A stretch of DNA of 64,000 nucleotides from Caprella mutica (lineage: Eukaryota > Arthropoda > Malacostraca > Amphipoda > Caprellidae), in contig CANNZV010000120.1 of NCBI GenBank assembly GCA_947561585.1, positions 248,001-312,000 of the forward strand. Direction: 5' to 3'. The position numbers were made by a program, and so were the translations under genes. The notes under the pieces are model-generated. The model did not search any database. It saw only the letters and a program-made list of their open reading frames with translations, and was not told the origin of the DNA. This document shows positions 36,237-46,547 of this stretch, piece after piece; the stretch's first letter is position 1, and each line of letters starts with the position of its first letter.

Positions 36237-36820
36237 TAGGGTTGTGACAATATGCATTTTCAAATATGCAGTATATGCACTGGGAAATATACTGCATATG
36301 CAACAGGTTTTATTCTTTTTGAGAAAACTCATATGTTTTGCAGATACAAAAATATGCACTTACAGATAATGCATATAAGAAAAGGCATATGCATTTGAAA
36401 GGAAGGCAATATGTGCACTTTCAGCTGTTTATATCTGGTGGGAGGTTGAACAAACACTCTAATTTATTCTATCGTTTAGTTTTCCTGATGAATATGACTT
36501 TAAATTTTTGTTCGAAAATTAGAGAATATGATTAACTATATTTGGCGCCATAAAGCTAAAAGTAACACCGACAGCAATATAAATAAAGAGTAGGATAATA
36601 ATAGTAATAGATTATAGACACAGGTGGTCAGTATATACCTAGTTTCTGTTCTTAAATGACTGGTAGCCATGAAAATTCACTTCACTAATATAGTATCCTA
36701 TAGTGCCTACAATATGATATGTCGTTCTACGAAACAATTGTGTCTTTTGGAGCAGTATGCTATTAAATGCATAATAATTCATGATATATGCAAATGCATA
36801 TTGATAATTAATTTAGTAGG

Positions 36821-37200
36821 GGTTTAACGTCTGCTTCGGAACGTCAAAAAGAAATTATATACAAGGGACTGGAAGAAGCAGTCAGAAAGGAAAGTGGCTC
36901 CATGAACAAAGCCACTAACCATCGTAGGTGACTATGCTCATGGATGCAGAAAAGCTATTTAGCGAACACAGTCACTTACCATGAGGAATGTGACGAAAAG
37001 GGACACAAGCACCGGTTGCTGCACTCACGGATGGAAGAGGAAAATGAAGAGGTGATAGTAAACGAAGCCTACGAGCCTACCTAGCACAAAAATCTAAGAC
37101 CTCGTAGTTGAAGAGCATAACCCTAGCGCTATCCTCTAAAACTGAAAGTAGCGTTAAAAAAATGATAAACATGGAAAAAGACAATCTATAATCCAAATAA
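36821..37200 (+). repeat. Interspersed repeat family 'TTTAACGTCTG', copy 2
   Basis: GGTTTAACGTCTGCTTCGGA through GTAGCGTTAAAAAAATGAT and the shared tail AACATGGAAAAAGACAATC. Confidence 0.85.
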
Positions 37201-37205
37201 TCCAA

Positions 37206-37608
37206 TTATGCATATTGGTAAATGCATATGCATATTGGTAAATGAATATGCATATTGGCAAATGCATATGCATATTGGTAAATGCATATGCATATTGGCA
37301 AATGCATATGCATATTGGCAAATGCATATGCATATTGGCAAATACATATGCATATTGGCATATGCATATTGGTAAATGCATATGCATATTGGTAAATGCA
37401 TATCCATATTGGCAAATACATATTGCATATTGGTAAATGCATATGCATATTGGCAAATACATATGCATATTGGCAAATGCATATGCATATTGGTAAATGC
37501 ATATGCATATTGGTAAATGCATATGCATATTGGCAAATACATATGCATATTGGTAAATGCATATGCATATTGGTAAATGCATATGCCTATTGCTAAATGC
37601 ATATGCAT
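37206..37608. repeat. 20-bp TGCATATG array
   Basis: TGCATATGCATATTGGTAAA and ...GGCAAA units. Several overlapping open frames on both strands (His/Met/Tyr/Ile/Cys-rich) are artefacts of the palindromic unit. Confidence 0.96.
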
Positions 37609-38115
37609 ATTTATAATTGCATATGCATGTTGATAAATCCATATGCATATTTATAATTGCATATGCATGTTGATAAATCCATATGCATATTTATAATTGC
37701 ATATGCATGTTGATAAATCCATATGCATATTTATAATTGCATATGCATGTTGATAAATCCATATGCATATTTATAATTGCATATGCATGTTGATAAATCC
37801 ATATGCATATTTATGATTGCATATGCATGTTGATAAATCCATATGCATATTTATAATTGCATATGCATGTTGATAAATCCATATGCATATTTATGATTGC
37901 ATATGCATGTTGATAAATCCATATGCATATTTATGATTGCATATGCATGTTGATAAATCCATATGCATATTTATAATTGCATATGCATGTTGATAAATCC
38001 ATATGCATATTTATAATTGCATATGCATGTTGATAAATCCATATGCATATTTATAATTGCATATGCATGTTGATAAATCCATATGCATATTTATAATTGC
38101 ATATGCATGTTGATG
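37609..38115. repeat. 40-bp TGCATATG array, about 12 copies
   Basis: Units GCATATGCATGTTGATAAAT followed by CCATATGCATATTTATAATT. A related but distinct expansion next to the 20-bp array inside the same element. Confidence 0.96.
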
Positions 38116-38751
38116 AATGGTTATGCGAATCTAATAAGCATATGCGTTTAGAAAAGTATATGCAAAATTTGCAATGTCACAACCCTACTGATAACTAATC
38201 AATTTAGTTGTCAGTGCCGTGTGGTAATTTTGAAGATTAACGTCCTCCACCTTCGCTTTGGTATATTGATAAATGTTAGAGTTCTATTTATAATACTGTG
38301 TATCGTGCGATTTATAAAATCATATATAAATTATATATATCTATATACATATTTTTATGTCCTTAGCAATGATTACTCAATTAATTAAAATTTAATATTT
38401 TTTTTATAGTCAATCAAATAATATTTTTTTCTATTGATATTAAATATGCATGAATATATAGACTTATAGGTGTGATTCATTTTCAAGATTCTAAAGTGTT
38501 CATATATAGTATTAATACGTTTTTTTTTATTTGGGCAACAAAGATGAGTGCAAAATAATTATTTTCAGTCATCCTATATGTTCCAGGAAGTTTAAGTTAA
38601 GGTAAAATGAACAGAAAACTCTCTAGTCCAGTAACATTATGTTGGAAAAAACTCATAAATCATGCAAAATTGTTTCAAAATATATAATACTTGATACAAA
38701 TATAACTATTTTTGTCGTGCAACCGTGAGAAAGGGACAATCTGTTTAAGCG

Positions 38752-38759
38752 TATAAAAG
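38752..38759 (+). promoter_or_regulatory. TATA box of the LRR gene
   Basis: TATAAAAG 42 nt before the ATG at 38801, consistent with a short 5' leader starting near 38780-38785. Confidence 0.65.
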
Positions 38760-38800
38760 CTATCACCAATGCTCTATCTGACGACAGAAGTACATTCACT

Positions 38801-39335
38801 ATGATTTTCCTCATTATTCGGTTACTTGTTCTGTCAAGTATTATTTCTCTCAGTGTCGGTGAAACCTTAACTGAATTTCACAGCAATGAAACACGTCTTG
38901 GAGAACCCCGCTCTTTCCCATGTCCGACTGAAGCAGACATTGCCCCGTGTGAATGCAGTTACGATACAGTTTACAGCAGACTAACATTGGACTGTACGGA
39001 TACATCGTCAGACGAAGAACTCGCCAACATCTTTACGAAGGAATTCCCTGTGAAGGATTTCTACAAATTCGAAATGACCTCTTCTTCAGTTTTAACGTCT
39101 CTTAATTTCACCTGCGGAGGTGTGAAGTTCCTACGGTTCGACCTGTGTTGTGGATCATTCTCATCACTGGTAGAAGTCAGTGATACTTTCTACGAATCCT
39201 GCTCTAATGCAGACCTAGAGACTGTTAATTTATCTTATACAGAACTATCAACACTTTCCTTCCCTCCTACTCCACTTAGTGACAAGATAAGCTATTTTCG
39301 CAATGCATATTCTAATTTGGTATCAATTCCAGTGA
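38801..39335 (+). CDS. LRR gene exon 1, part before the insertion
   Basis: Signal peptide, N-terminal Cys cap and first LRRs, ending NLVSIPV and the first base of the next codon. The last 11 nt are the target duplicate AATTCCAGTGA. Confidence 0.9.
39325..39335 (+). repeat. Target-site duplicate, left copy
   Basis: AATTCCAGTGA, repeated at 42744-42754 after the poly(A) tract. The first two A's could belong to the tail, so the duplication is 9 to 11 bp. Confidence 0.88.
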
Positions 39336-42300
39336 ATTGAGAAGTTAGCCTAGAGCAGCCATCACAGTAGGTTGTGTACTGCTGCGCTCTGATTGCGACC
39401 TTGATTTTCTGATGGGCTGTAAGTACCTGTTCACCTCTGTTTCTGCTTGCTCAGCGCTTTGTTTATGCTGCCCTAGTTATCACCTTCTGCCTGCTGTGAC
39501 ACCTAGCTTCCTCTTCTTTAGCTTTTCGCGGCACGCTCGGGTGACAAGCAGTCAATCAGTTTGTTTAGTCGGTAGGACGTGTACAATCAGGTCAGCTGAA
39601 AACTTCCTTAACCCACTAGTGAGCATATGGCAGAAAGGGACCGTTGTGTGTCATGTTCTCTTATTAACATCAGGAAGCGGACTGTTGTGTGCACTTGTTG
39701 CAGAGATGTTTTTCACCTCTCTTGCGTGGGTCTGTCTAGGCGCCAAGCAGATGCTATCCCTCGATGGTCATGTGTGTCGTGTCTGGGGCGGGGGGTGATA
39801 ACACCACAACCCGCCACAGATGCGACGATTGATTTGGAGGCATACATCTCTCGGTGCCGTAGAAGCATGAAAGTACTGAGGATAGTCCCTAAAGGAGCCA
39901 TCTTTTGCGTAGCGGACGCGTTGCAAAAGTTACTTGAAAGAGTAATTCAGGAGGGAACCCCCATTGCGTGGGGTAGACTCTTGAGCTTTTGCTATTGGGC
40001 TCTCAGGAGTCCCGGACAACGCAGTTCGGAAGCAAAACGGAATACTTCGTTAACAACGGAAGTGAAAAGACAGGTCGCGTCTTTCATGGAAGAGCACCTG
40101 TTAATCATTCCGGAGGAGGGTGCTTTAGGTGTGGGAACAGTGAATAAGGATGTTCAACTGGGGAAGCGTGTGTCGGATAAGTTGTCTGAAGGAGACATTA
40201 CCGGAGCAGTGCGTCTGTTGGCTTCGTCGTCGGAGATTTCGTCTGAAAATGACGAAACTTTGACGGCTCTCCAACGGAAACACCCTCCTGCTCCTGAGGA
40301 CCTCTTGTTGCCTGCAGGGCCAGGGGATGACTGCCAGCCGCACGTTGCCAGTGAGGAAGACGTCAGAAAGGCATTGTCTTCGTTCAGGAAAGGCTCAGCG
40401 GGGGGTCCCGATGGGTTACGTCCGTGTCACCTGCAGTCTCTTGTCTCCCGTAAAGCTTCTGAGGCAGGCGCCAGGTTACTAACCACCCTAACGATGTTCG
40501 TTAACCTCATTTTGAAGGGGGATGTTCCAGAATTTGCTAGACCGATATTCTATGGAGCCACTTTGACTGCTTTGGGGAAAAAGGACGGAGGCGTGCGTCC
40601 TATTGCTGTAGGGAACACTTAGAGACGTTTGGCTGTGAAAGTAGGGTCACGTCCCATGATAGCTAGTCTTGGAGAATCCTTGCGCCCTATACAGTTAGGG
40701 GTTTCAACTCGAGGTGGCTGCGAAGCTGCAGCTCATGCCACTCGCAGATATCTTGGGTTAGAAGGTAAAAAGGTTATTTTCAAGATTGACATGGCCAATG
40801 CTTTCAATAGCCTGCGACGAGATGTGTTCCTGAATGCGGCTAAACAAAGGACTCAGGGGCTTTATAGACTGATTTGGCAGGCTTATTCTGGTCCAACAAC
40901 GCTTTTTTATGGGGGGACGAACCTCGTATCCGCTACGGGTTTACAGCAGGGCGACCCTTTCGGTCCAGCTCTCTTCTCTTTGGGAATTGATGAGATAACG
41001 CGAAGGGTGGACACTGAGTTGAATGTCTGGTATCTCGATGACGGGACAATCGGAGATTCACCTGAAAAGGTGTTCACTTGTTTGCAGCGTCTAATCAATG
41101 ACCTTGCTGAAGTAAGACTGGATATCAACCGAGAGAAGTGTGAACTGATTTTGCTGAATCATTCTGAGGAAGAATCAATAATTACGAGGAATCTATTCGA
41201 GGGGTTGATGCCAGGATTGAGGGTCGTTCCAGTGGAAGATTTAAGCTTGCTGGGAGCACCACTCATGGAGAGGGGCATACCAGCAGCTGTTGCTGAGAAG
41301 AGGGAGGATTTGGAGAGGCTTTCGTCAAGGTTGAAACTGATTGAGAACCATCAAGCTTTTGCTTTGCTCAAGAACTGTTTTGCCTTGCCTAAGCTCCAAT
41401 ATATCCTACGTGCTTCACCAGCTTACAGGAATAGTGAGGATCTTTCACAGTTCGACAGGGTCATTGTATCAGCCCTTTCGATGGTTACCAACGTTAAGTT
41501 TGAGGGAGACTCACTTGTGCAGGCATCGTTGCCCGTACGGTTTGGGGAGTTAGGAATCAGAATGTCTAAGGACATTGCGCTACCCGCATTCATTTCTTCT
41601 CTTCATGCTACCGAGGATTTGGTTAGATCCATTCTGTGCAGAACACAGATTGGGGATGACCGAGAGCTTGGAGCAGCAGTGGAGAAATGGCAAAGTGAGG
41701 GTTTAGCCTTAGCTGAGGGAGCTAATGAGAGTCGGCAGAGGTCATGGGATGACCCTAAGTCGGTAGCCACTGTGGCCAGACTGCTCGAGGAGGCTGATCA
41801 ATTGTCTAGGGCACGTCTGCTGGCATCTGCATGTAGAGAGAGCGGACTTTGGTTACATGCGCTTCCAGTTCCTACACTTGGAACGCTACTCGACGCAGAG
41901 TCTTTTCGGGTTGCGATTGCGCTACGTGTTGGTGCGGACATCTGTGAGCCACACGTGTGCCGATGCGGCCAGAGGGTGGATTCAAGGGGACTTCACGGTC
42001 TATCATGTCGCTACAGTGCTGGACGCCATCCGAGACATACAGCCCTGAATGATGTTATTAGGAGAGCTTTGATTTCGGCTGGTATCCCTTCAGTGCTTGA
42101 GCCTCTGGGGGTTGATAGGGGTGATGGTAAGCGGCCTGATGGTATCTCAGTCTTCCCTTTTACAGATGGGAGGTGTCTTTGTTGGGATGCAACATGTGTA
42201 GACACTTACGCGGCGTCTCACTTGATCGACTCGGCATTGTCATCTGGTAGCGCAGCCAAGGAGGCGGAGGGGAGGAAGCGACGCAAATATGCGGCTCTTG

Positions 42301-42706
42301 GCATTCGATATCGGTTCGAACCCATAGCGGTGGAAACGGCAGGTAGCTATGGTGAAACGACAGGCGCACTCCTTACTGAAATCGGCCGTCGCATTACCGA
42401 CGTCACTGATGATGTGAGAGAGACCTTTTGGTTAGAGCAGAGAGTTGGTTTGGCAGTAGAGAGGGGCAATGCTTTCAGTATCCTGACGTCAGTCAAGGAG
42501 AAGTATGATGACCGCAGTTTGGGTGTTGCCCTGTGACCTGCTATAGGCACCTCACAGTCGGTTGGAGGCCACTACCATTGGCGATGGTCGGAGCCATGGT
42601 CGTAGAGCAGAGAAGCTTATCTTCCATTTTTTAATGTTCATTGTCTTAATAAAGATAATAGCTTTTTTTAATTATTTAAAGAAGGTTTGCTTCTTCTGGC
42701 AGGGGG

Positions 42707-42743
<37 letters not shown>
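39336..42743 (+). mobile_element. RLE-type non-LTR retrotransposon, nearly intact
   Basis: About 3.4 kb: 5' leader, one long frame (39627-42536) broken by a single stop, 3' UTR with AATAAA (42648-42653) and a tract of about 30 A's ending at 42745. Bounded by a 9-11 bp duplication inside the LRR exon. The GC content and codon usage differ visibly from the AT-rich host. No clade is assigned: the restriction-like endonuclease C-terminal to the RT places it among RLE elements (R2, R4, NeSL and relatives) rather than APE elements. Confidence 0.9.
39627..42536 (+). pseudogene. Retrotransposon polyprotein: PHD finger, reverse transcriptase, restriction-like endonuclease
   Basis: One frame of about 969 codons with a single internal TAG (40620-40622). 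N-terminal C4HC3 PHD-like finger (CVSC, CTCC, HLSC, WSCVSC). Then RT motifs: AGGPDGLRP, FKIDMANAFN (motif A), GLQQGDPFGP (motif B), YLDD (motif C). The C-terminal endonuclease has CRCG..GLHGLSC..R..H..LND, KRPDG and WDAT, fitting a zinc-knuckle plus PD-(D/E)XK fold. The codon at the stop lies in VGNT-stop-RRL, where a Leu codon TTG with one substitution would give TAG. Retrotransposition in cis would be blocked unless the stop is read through. Confidence 0.9.

Positions 42744-42745
<2 letters not shown>
42714..42745 (+). other. Poly(A) tail of the retrotransposon
   Basis: Uninterrupted run of about 32 A's directly before the right target duplicate. An undegraded tail implies a young insertion. 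Confidence 0.9.
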
Positions 42746-42747
<2 letters not shown>

Positions 42748-42754
42748 CCAGTGA

Positions 42755-42817
42755 TTAGAAGTAACAGTTTATCTGTTCTTGATTTCGAGGGATCAAAAAT
42801 ATCCCAAATAACTCCAG
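42755..42817 (+). CDS. LRR gene exon 1, part after the insertion
   Basis: Resumes the interrupted codon (A|TT = Ile) and continues RSNSLSVLDFEGSKISQITP to donor G|GTAATT, phase 1. The continuity of frame across the duplication is the main proof that the two parts were one exon. Confidence 0.87.
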
Positions 42818-42934
42818 GTAATTATTTATACTAGTACAGTACCTGTTGTTCATTCATTGAGAGTTCAATAAATATGATGGGTGTAGGATTATATTCAAAT
42901 GCATGCATATATATTATATATACATATAAAATAT

Positions 42935-44564
42935 GGTGTCCGGAAAACTGCCAGGCGGAAAACTACCAGGTGGAAAACTGCCAGTCACATATTGGTAATG
43001 CATGTATATTTATTGACTTTCTGAAATATTCTTTAGTTATAAACACATTTCAATTTATAAAAAACGGCGTTAGTCCTTCTTTAAGAGGTTAAGGGGACAT
43101 TTATTTTTACAGTAAAAACTACATAGATATTGGAATACTTAAATAATATTCAAAGAAAAATAATATTTCAACAAAGCTATTTCATTAAACACCTGAGTAA
43201 ACCAAACTTCAGTACACATAAGGATTTTATAATTTCTATTTTTAACTTATCTTCAAAGTCACGTAAATTTTAAGAACAGGTTCAGTTACGTTTTTAGTCT
43301 CTTTTTTTTAATTTCCTATTGACGTCAGCAATATAGCCTTTGGTTCCGAGGCAAACGTTGAAATATGTGTACTGATTTGCGAATACTAGATAATTAAATA
43401 TTCTCACAATAATATAATTTTAAATTATACAATGAATTAAGTGAATGTTAAATCAACTTATATGTGTGTTAAATAGTTATTACATTTACATTTTTATTCT
43501 CCATGTCATTAACACAACACATTCATTTTAACTATTTTCATTTATATGTAAAAAGTATTATTAATTAATATGCAATCCAATTCGATCGAGTGAAATTGTC
43601 AGAGAATTTAGTAGGTAATATCAGTTTAATAATCATTGATGATGGGTTGCAAATTCTAAGTAATTGACGAACATCGATCAAAGTTTTTTTATTGTGAATA
43701 CAAGTGAATATTAAGCTTCCCTACAAACAATTCTATGTGTATACCATGTGGCACTTACACATTTAAATCATGTGTATACCATGCATATTCTTGGAAATGG
43801 ATACCATATTTATTACATGTTGTTTTACGTGGTAATATGGTAAATTAAATGTGGTTACCATATGTTATAAGTATGGTATTTAACATGTTGCTATGAATGT
43901 GGTAAATAACACTTGGTAAACACCTGTTTAAAATATGGTAATTACTAATTTACATGTGGATATGATGTGGTGTATACAATCTCCATTTGATATGGTTTTA
44001 AAATGGCGTAACCACATGTTAATTATGTGTTTTTATTAGGGTTAGATTGGTTCAATGTGGATAACACATATTTATACTGTATTGCCACATTAAAACCATT
44101 AAACCACAAGGTAAGCATGCATGTGTATGCAATATGGAATTGTTTGCAGGGTTGAAGGCTTGTTCAATTCTCAAATTATAAACACAAAAAGAACTAATTT
44201 GACACTAAACCTGTTATGAACTGATAATGTAAAGACGCATTATGTAAACAATGGAATTTACTCTGTCTCTAATATAATAATTTAATTGTTTCTTCTCTTA
44301 TTATTTTCTAAGAAAGGATATATTTTCAATTTCTATATTGTAATTGATTATTTATGTAATATTTATTTATTATGTATTTTATATATTTTTCTAATCAATT
44401 TGTTTACATATAACTTTTATTTTTATTTTGTAAAAATGAATATCCCTTTAACTCCTTAACGAAAGGCGAACGGCTTTTTTATAAATTAAATGTTATTATT
44501 GACTAAACACATTAAATTGCCAATAAGTGACTGGCAGTTTTCCGCCTGGCAGTTTTCCGTGTAC
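42935..44564. mobile_element. 1.6-kb element with GGAAAACTGCCAG-repeat termini
   Basis: Left GGTGTCCGGAAAACTGCCAG; the right end on the other strand is GGTACACGGAAAACTGCCAG. Both continue with another GCGGAAAACT copy and CAGTCAC. Flanks TAAAATAT and TAAACTAT match at 7 of 8 positions. No transposase recognised. Confidence 0.65.
43719..44151. mobile_element. MITE with CCCTACAAACAATTC termini
   Basis: Left CCCTACAAACAATTCTATGT; the right end on the other strand is CCCTGCAAACAATTCCATAT. The interior is full of ACATGTGGTA / TACCACATG-type partial palindromes. Nested inside the 42935-44564 element. Confidence 0.65.
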
Positions 44565-44865
44565 CTAAACTATATATACGTATATAATTTAACAAAATTA
44601 TATTTTTTACTCTCAAGGGTCAAAACTATTTTATTTTCAATTATTATTATTAATGTAACACGTTTCAATGATACAGCATTTAAAAGTTAATTGTTCGTTA
44701 CTGTAGCATCTCAAGATACAAACGTTAATTAGGATATAAACTTTAATACTTATCTTAATAAAATTAATATTTTTTTTCGCTATGCACATTTGTTACATAC
44801 AATTTCTTGAAGATTTATTACAATGAACAATTAAAATGTACTTTATCACTTCATTTTTCTAATAG

Positions 44866-45036
44866 GAACTTTCGATGAGATTCCAAACCTGTTGCACTTA
44901 TATTTAAATAACAATACCATCAAGACTCTGGCAAGCGGCGCTATCCCAATCACGAGCATTGGATATAGGTATTATTTATACAGTAATGGAATGGAGACAA
45001 TTGAGGACGGAGCATTCGCTTTGACAGAAGAGCCAC
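44866..45036 (+). CDS. LRR gene exon 2
   Basis: 171 nt, phase 1 to 1, encoding TFDEIPNLLHLYLNNNTIKT and further LRR residues to the donor C|GTAAGT. Acceptor TTCTAATAG. Confidence 0.88.
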
Positions 45037-45198
45037 GTAAGTTAATAAATTATTAAATAATGAATGGATAAAACATTTAATTTTAATTAAAGTAGTTGCC
45101 ATATTGAATAAGTACAAATGAATGAAATTCACTTCATGTTGAAGGTTAACAGATGTTTTATTTTATTTACACATTAATGTCTCTTTTCTCTTCCACAG

Positions 45199-45303
45199 CA
45201 CTGAACTCATTGGAAATTTCCCTTCGTGACAACCTCCTGAAGACGATTGATGCGTCAGTCTTTGGATTGCTGATGCCTTACATTAATAAACTCTATATTT
45301 ACG
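45199..45303 (+). CDS. LRR gene exon 3
   Basis: 105 nt, phase 1 to 1: LNSLEISLRDNLLKTIDASV to KLYIY. Acceptor CTTCCACAG, donor G|GTAATT. Confidence 0.88.
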
Positions 45304-45450
45304 GTAATTTCTCTATTAGTTCTATCTTTCTCACCTTTCATTACTAGGGTTTAACCTAATTCACATCACAGTATTTAAATTATATTTCGGATATATCATT
45401 TGAGATTCGATAATTATACGTTCCAAGCACATTTTCAAAAGAGATCATTC

Positions 45451-45506
45451 ATTTTAATTATTTAAAGAAAGTCTGCTTCTTCTGGCAGGGGGCTTTTAAA
45501 AAAAAA
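45451..45506 (+). mobile_element. Tiny 5'-truncated copy of the retrotransposon 3' end
   Basis: TTAATTATTTAAAGAAAGTC continuing through TTCTTCTGGCAGGGGGC to a short A run. Matches the last ~50 nt of the 39336 element before its tail (42664-42720), with a few substitutions. Lies in LRR intron 3. Confidence 0.75.
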
Positions 45507-46127
45507 TACGCAAAATAGGTGTCTAGTTTTATGAAGTTTATATATGTAAATATGATCTATCAAATATTTAAAATAGAGTCTCGTTATAGAGGAGACTTGT
45601 GAAAATACTCATAAAATATATATGAGTGACGATGCCCTACAATGAATTAGATTTTGTGAACTTGCGGTTAAGAAAAATAATTTTTAAATGGATTCATCGG
45701 AAATAAGTGATCTAATTAAGTGAAGTTGATTTGAATCAAGGCATCTCTGTCTGAATCCTGCAAGCCAATATCACTTAAATAATCGAACTTTAGAACTGAG
45801 TTGGACACTTCAGAGTTAATTAGAATTTAGATATTCCAGGTACTCTTTTTCACATGAGCTTTAAGGTGACCTGCTGGTTTTTCCTTACAGACATGTTACC
45901 TCTCCAGTGTTTGTGGAGTTACATTCACACGAAGAGTTTTCTAGTTTTTAAAAGAAGTTAACCGAAACCTATAGTGCTATATTGAAAACAAATTTAAACA
46001 CTTTTTCTATGATTACTAAATTTGTTACGGCAATAATATTTGGTTAACTAATTCTTTTCTTGCTTTTATTCTCATGATGATAGAATGTTCATTTTTTTAC
46101 TCTCAATATTATCTTCTATTTCCCCAG

Positions 46128-46273
46128 ACAATCCACTGGACTGTGGTTGTGACTTGGCCTGGATTATTCTAAACCCTGAATACTTGGCGAAAGTGACACA
46201 TTTAGATCCTAGATGCGCTAATGGAACATTGCTGACTGACTTGGATCCTACCCCTTATGGAGATTTTTGTTGA
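46128..46273 (+). CDS. LRR gene exon 4 (C-terminal cap, stop)
   Basis: Begins DNPLDCGCDLAWIILNPEYL and ends GDFC-TGA. The cysteine pattern is that of an LRR C-terminal cap. Acceptor ATTTCCCCAG. Confidence 0.88.
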
Positions 46274-46547
46274 GATTTTCTATAAAACTTATTTTAGGAA
46301 GTGACTGATAATGTTTAATGATGGAAAAAGATATTGAGTCTTTCTACCATCTGGAAATATATTTACACTTTAGCGTCATCAAATCAAAATTTCTTAAAAT
46401 TTGGTTGATAAATTTTAGAATCTATTACATCAATAAGCATGCATCTAAATCATAGTATTATTACCCTATAATGGCAATATAATGGCAAGGTACCAAAGAA
46501 AAATAAGAACAAAAGATTGGAAAAATTAATGCGTGGAATCTTATAAA

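Larger units (their letters stand above)
36237..38187 (+). mobile_element. hAT-like family B, copy B1, with internal TGCATATG arrays
   Basis: Left terminus TAGGGTTGTGACAATATGCA; the right terminus read on the other strand is TAGGGTTGTGACATTGCAAA. About 1.95 kb, non-coding. Carries an interspersed-repeat copy (36821-37200) and two arrays (37206-38115). No right-hand target duplicate was found, and the DNA right of it is not family A, so flanking sequence was probably deleted. Confidence 0.75.
42836..44690. mobile_element. LRR intron 1: host repeat split by an inserted element
   Basis: 42836-42934 and 44565-44690 match the two halves of the 23505-23800 repeat (ACCTGTTGTTCAT.. and CTCTCAAGGGTCAAAACTAT). 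The DNA between is a separate element at 42935-44564. Confidence 0.6.
38801..46273 (+). pseudogene. Secreted LRR protein gene (Oplophorus-luciferin non-catalytic subunit-like), interrupted by a retrotransposon
   Basis: Coding parts: 38801-39335 and 42755-42817 (one exon split by an insertion), 44866-45036, 45199-45303, 46128-46273. Without the insertion the frame is exactly 339 codons plus stop, every intron in phase 1. The product has a signal peptide (about 1-20), a cysteine-containing N-terminal cap (IAPCECSYDT), leucine-rich repeats (LHLYLNNNTIKTL) and a C-terminal cap (DNPLDCGCDLAW). This layout resembles the crustacean family annotated as the luciferase non-catalytic subunit, which need not be a luminescence protein. 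The insertion introduces an in-frame stop three codons after its left junction (TGA, 39338-39340), so this allele should be null unless the insertion is removed. Functional alleles may exist elsewhere in the population. Confidence 0.87.

Noticed and set aside
37154..37648. Several His/Met/Tyr/Cys-rich frames on both strands
   Set aside because: 20-bp TGCATATG array inside a transposon; the palindromic unit opens several frames.
36237..38187. An 8-bp target duplication for element B1
   Set aside because: Left flank GTCATGAC has no match after the right end (CTGATAAC); only the termini are supported.
39412..39798. 128-codon frame overlapping the retrotransposon start
   Set aside because: Out of frame with the PHD-RT reading frame and without recognisable features; probably 5' leader.
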